Assembly (NCBI GenBank): GCA_024741835.1
Contig: JAENRP010000301.1
Location: forward strand, 1 to 54,883
Direction of reading: 5' to 3'
Origin: Diplocarpon mali
Lineage: Eukaryota; Ascomycota; Leotiomycetes; Helotiales; Drepanopezizaceae
DNA: 54,883 nucleotides
Below, piece by piece: positions 54,798-54,883 of this stretch (its first letter is position 1; every line of letters begins with the position of its first letter). The position numbers and the translations under genes were made by a program. The notes beneath the pieces are model-generated. The model worked only from the letters and a program-made list of their open reading frames with translations. It was not told the DNA's origin and ran no database searches.

Positions 54798-54883
54798 TAT
54801 AAGTTCTATACTAGTAATCGATATTTATATAAATATAGTTAAGTACTTATTATTAAAAAGAATCTATTATAATATCTATCTAT
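54798..54883 (-). repeat. Copia C 5' LTR (partial, runs off the window)
   Basis: 86 bp matching 41451-41536 without indels. The differences are transitions, for example TATAAATATA for CATATGAATA within the palindrome. Confidence 0.85.

Larger units (their letters stand above)
41451..54883 (-). mobile_element. Copia C (minus strand), split by Copia B1, running past the window end
   Basis: Ty1/copia element inserted in Gypsy III copy 2. The same sequence, TATA(G/A)GTTCTATACT, begins both the left LTR (41451) and the right LTR (54798) in the same orientation. From right to left: LTR, gag (54790-52741), Copia B1 insertion, protease, integrase, reverse transcriptase, RNase H (47150-43560), an unexplained 1.3-kb block and the left LTR. 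It has no 23-bp palindromes. Its reverse transcriptase catalytic pair is intact. Confidence 0.85.

Noticed and set aside
1..54883. Host genes, tRNA, rRNA, telomere or centromere satellite
   Set aside because: No non-transposon coding region, cloverleaf, ribosomal motif or satellite monomer was seen. The region could belong to a centromere or AT-isochore, but nothing in the window proves it.

Overview
The window looks like an AT-rich, gene-poor, transposon-packed block from a filamentous ascomycete (Pezizomycotina). I see no host gene, rRNA or tRNA. Nearly everything belongs to nested LTR retrotransposons whose reading frames are crossed by TAA and TAG codons where Gln or Trp is expected, and whose paired copies differ almost only by C/T and G/A transitions. 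That is the signature of repeat-induced point mutation (RIP). Four element families can be separated: Copia A, Copia B, Copia C, a chromodomain Gypsy (I) and a giant Gypsy (III), giving eight insertions in all.

Layout. Copia A1 (+) fills 1-2355 and 25687-27505. It is split by Gypsy I (+, 2356-25686, exact GCGCT duplication). Gypsy I is itself split by Gypsy III copy 1 (+, 6321-22030, 246-bp LTRs, TTAA duplication). A 1.76-kb fragment of Copia B (B2, -, 27506-29265) separates A1 from Copia A2 (-, 29266-32783). A2 is split by Gypsy III copy 2 (-, 32784-41450, 5' part missing). That copy is split by Copia C (-, 41451 to beyond the window end), and Copia C by a complete Copia B1 (-, 47151-52740, 244-bp LTRs). 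The order of insertion is therefore B2, then A1 and A2, then I and III, then C, then B1.

Two things are not routine. First, a short palindrome of about 23 bp (ACTC + 3 variable bases + GGCC, one central base, then the inverse) occurs at 47 places. It lies in three unrelated families (Copia A, Copia B, Gypsy III) and not in Gypsy I or Copia C. Inside genes it nearly always begins on a codon boundary and encodes T-(P/R)-(R/G)-P-G-x-R-V, and because it is palindromic either strand encodes nearly the same peptide. It sits between domains, singly or as regular arrays with 39/48-bp, 48-bp or 61-65-bp periods. It resembles a eukaryotic counterpart of the protein-coding palindromic elements of Rickettsia.

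Second, Gypsy III is about 15.7 kb and carries, after gag and pol, two large unrecognised genes of about 1,105 and 1,170 codons. They are paralogues of each other and carry palindromes at collinear positions. Both are present again in copy 2, so they belong to the element.

The functional parts are conventional: gag, protease, reverse transcriptase, RNase H and integrase for copy-and-paste transposition, plus a chromodomain in Gypsy I. All visible copies are degenerate, and several reverse transcriptase catalytic Asp codons have become Asn. All translations were read by eye with RIP stops tolerated, so domain borders are approximate.
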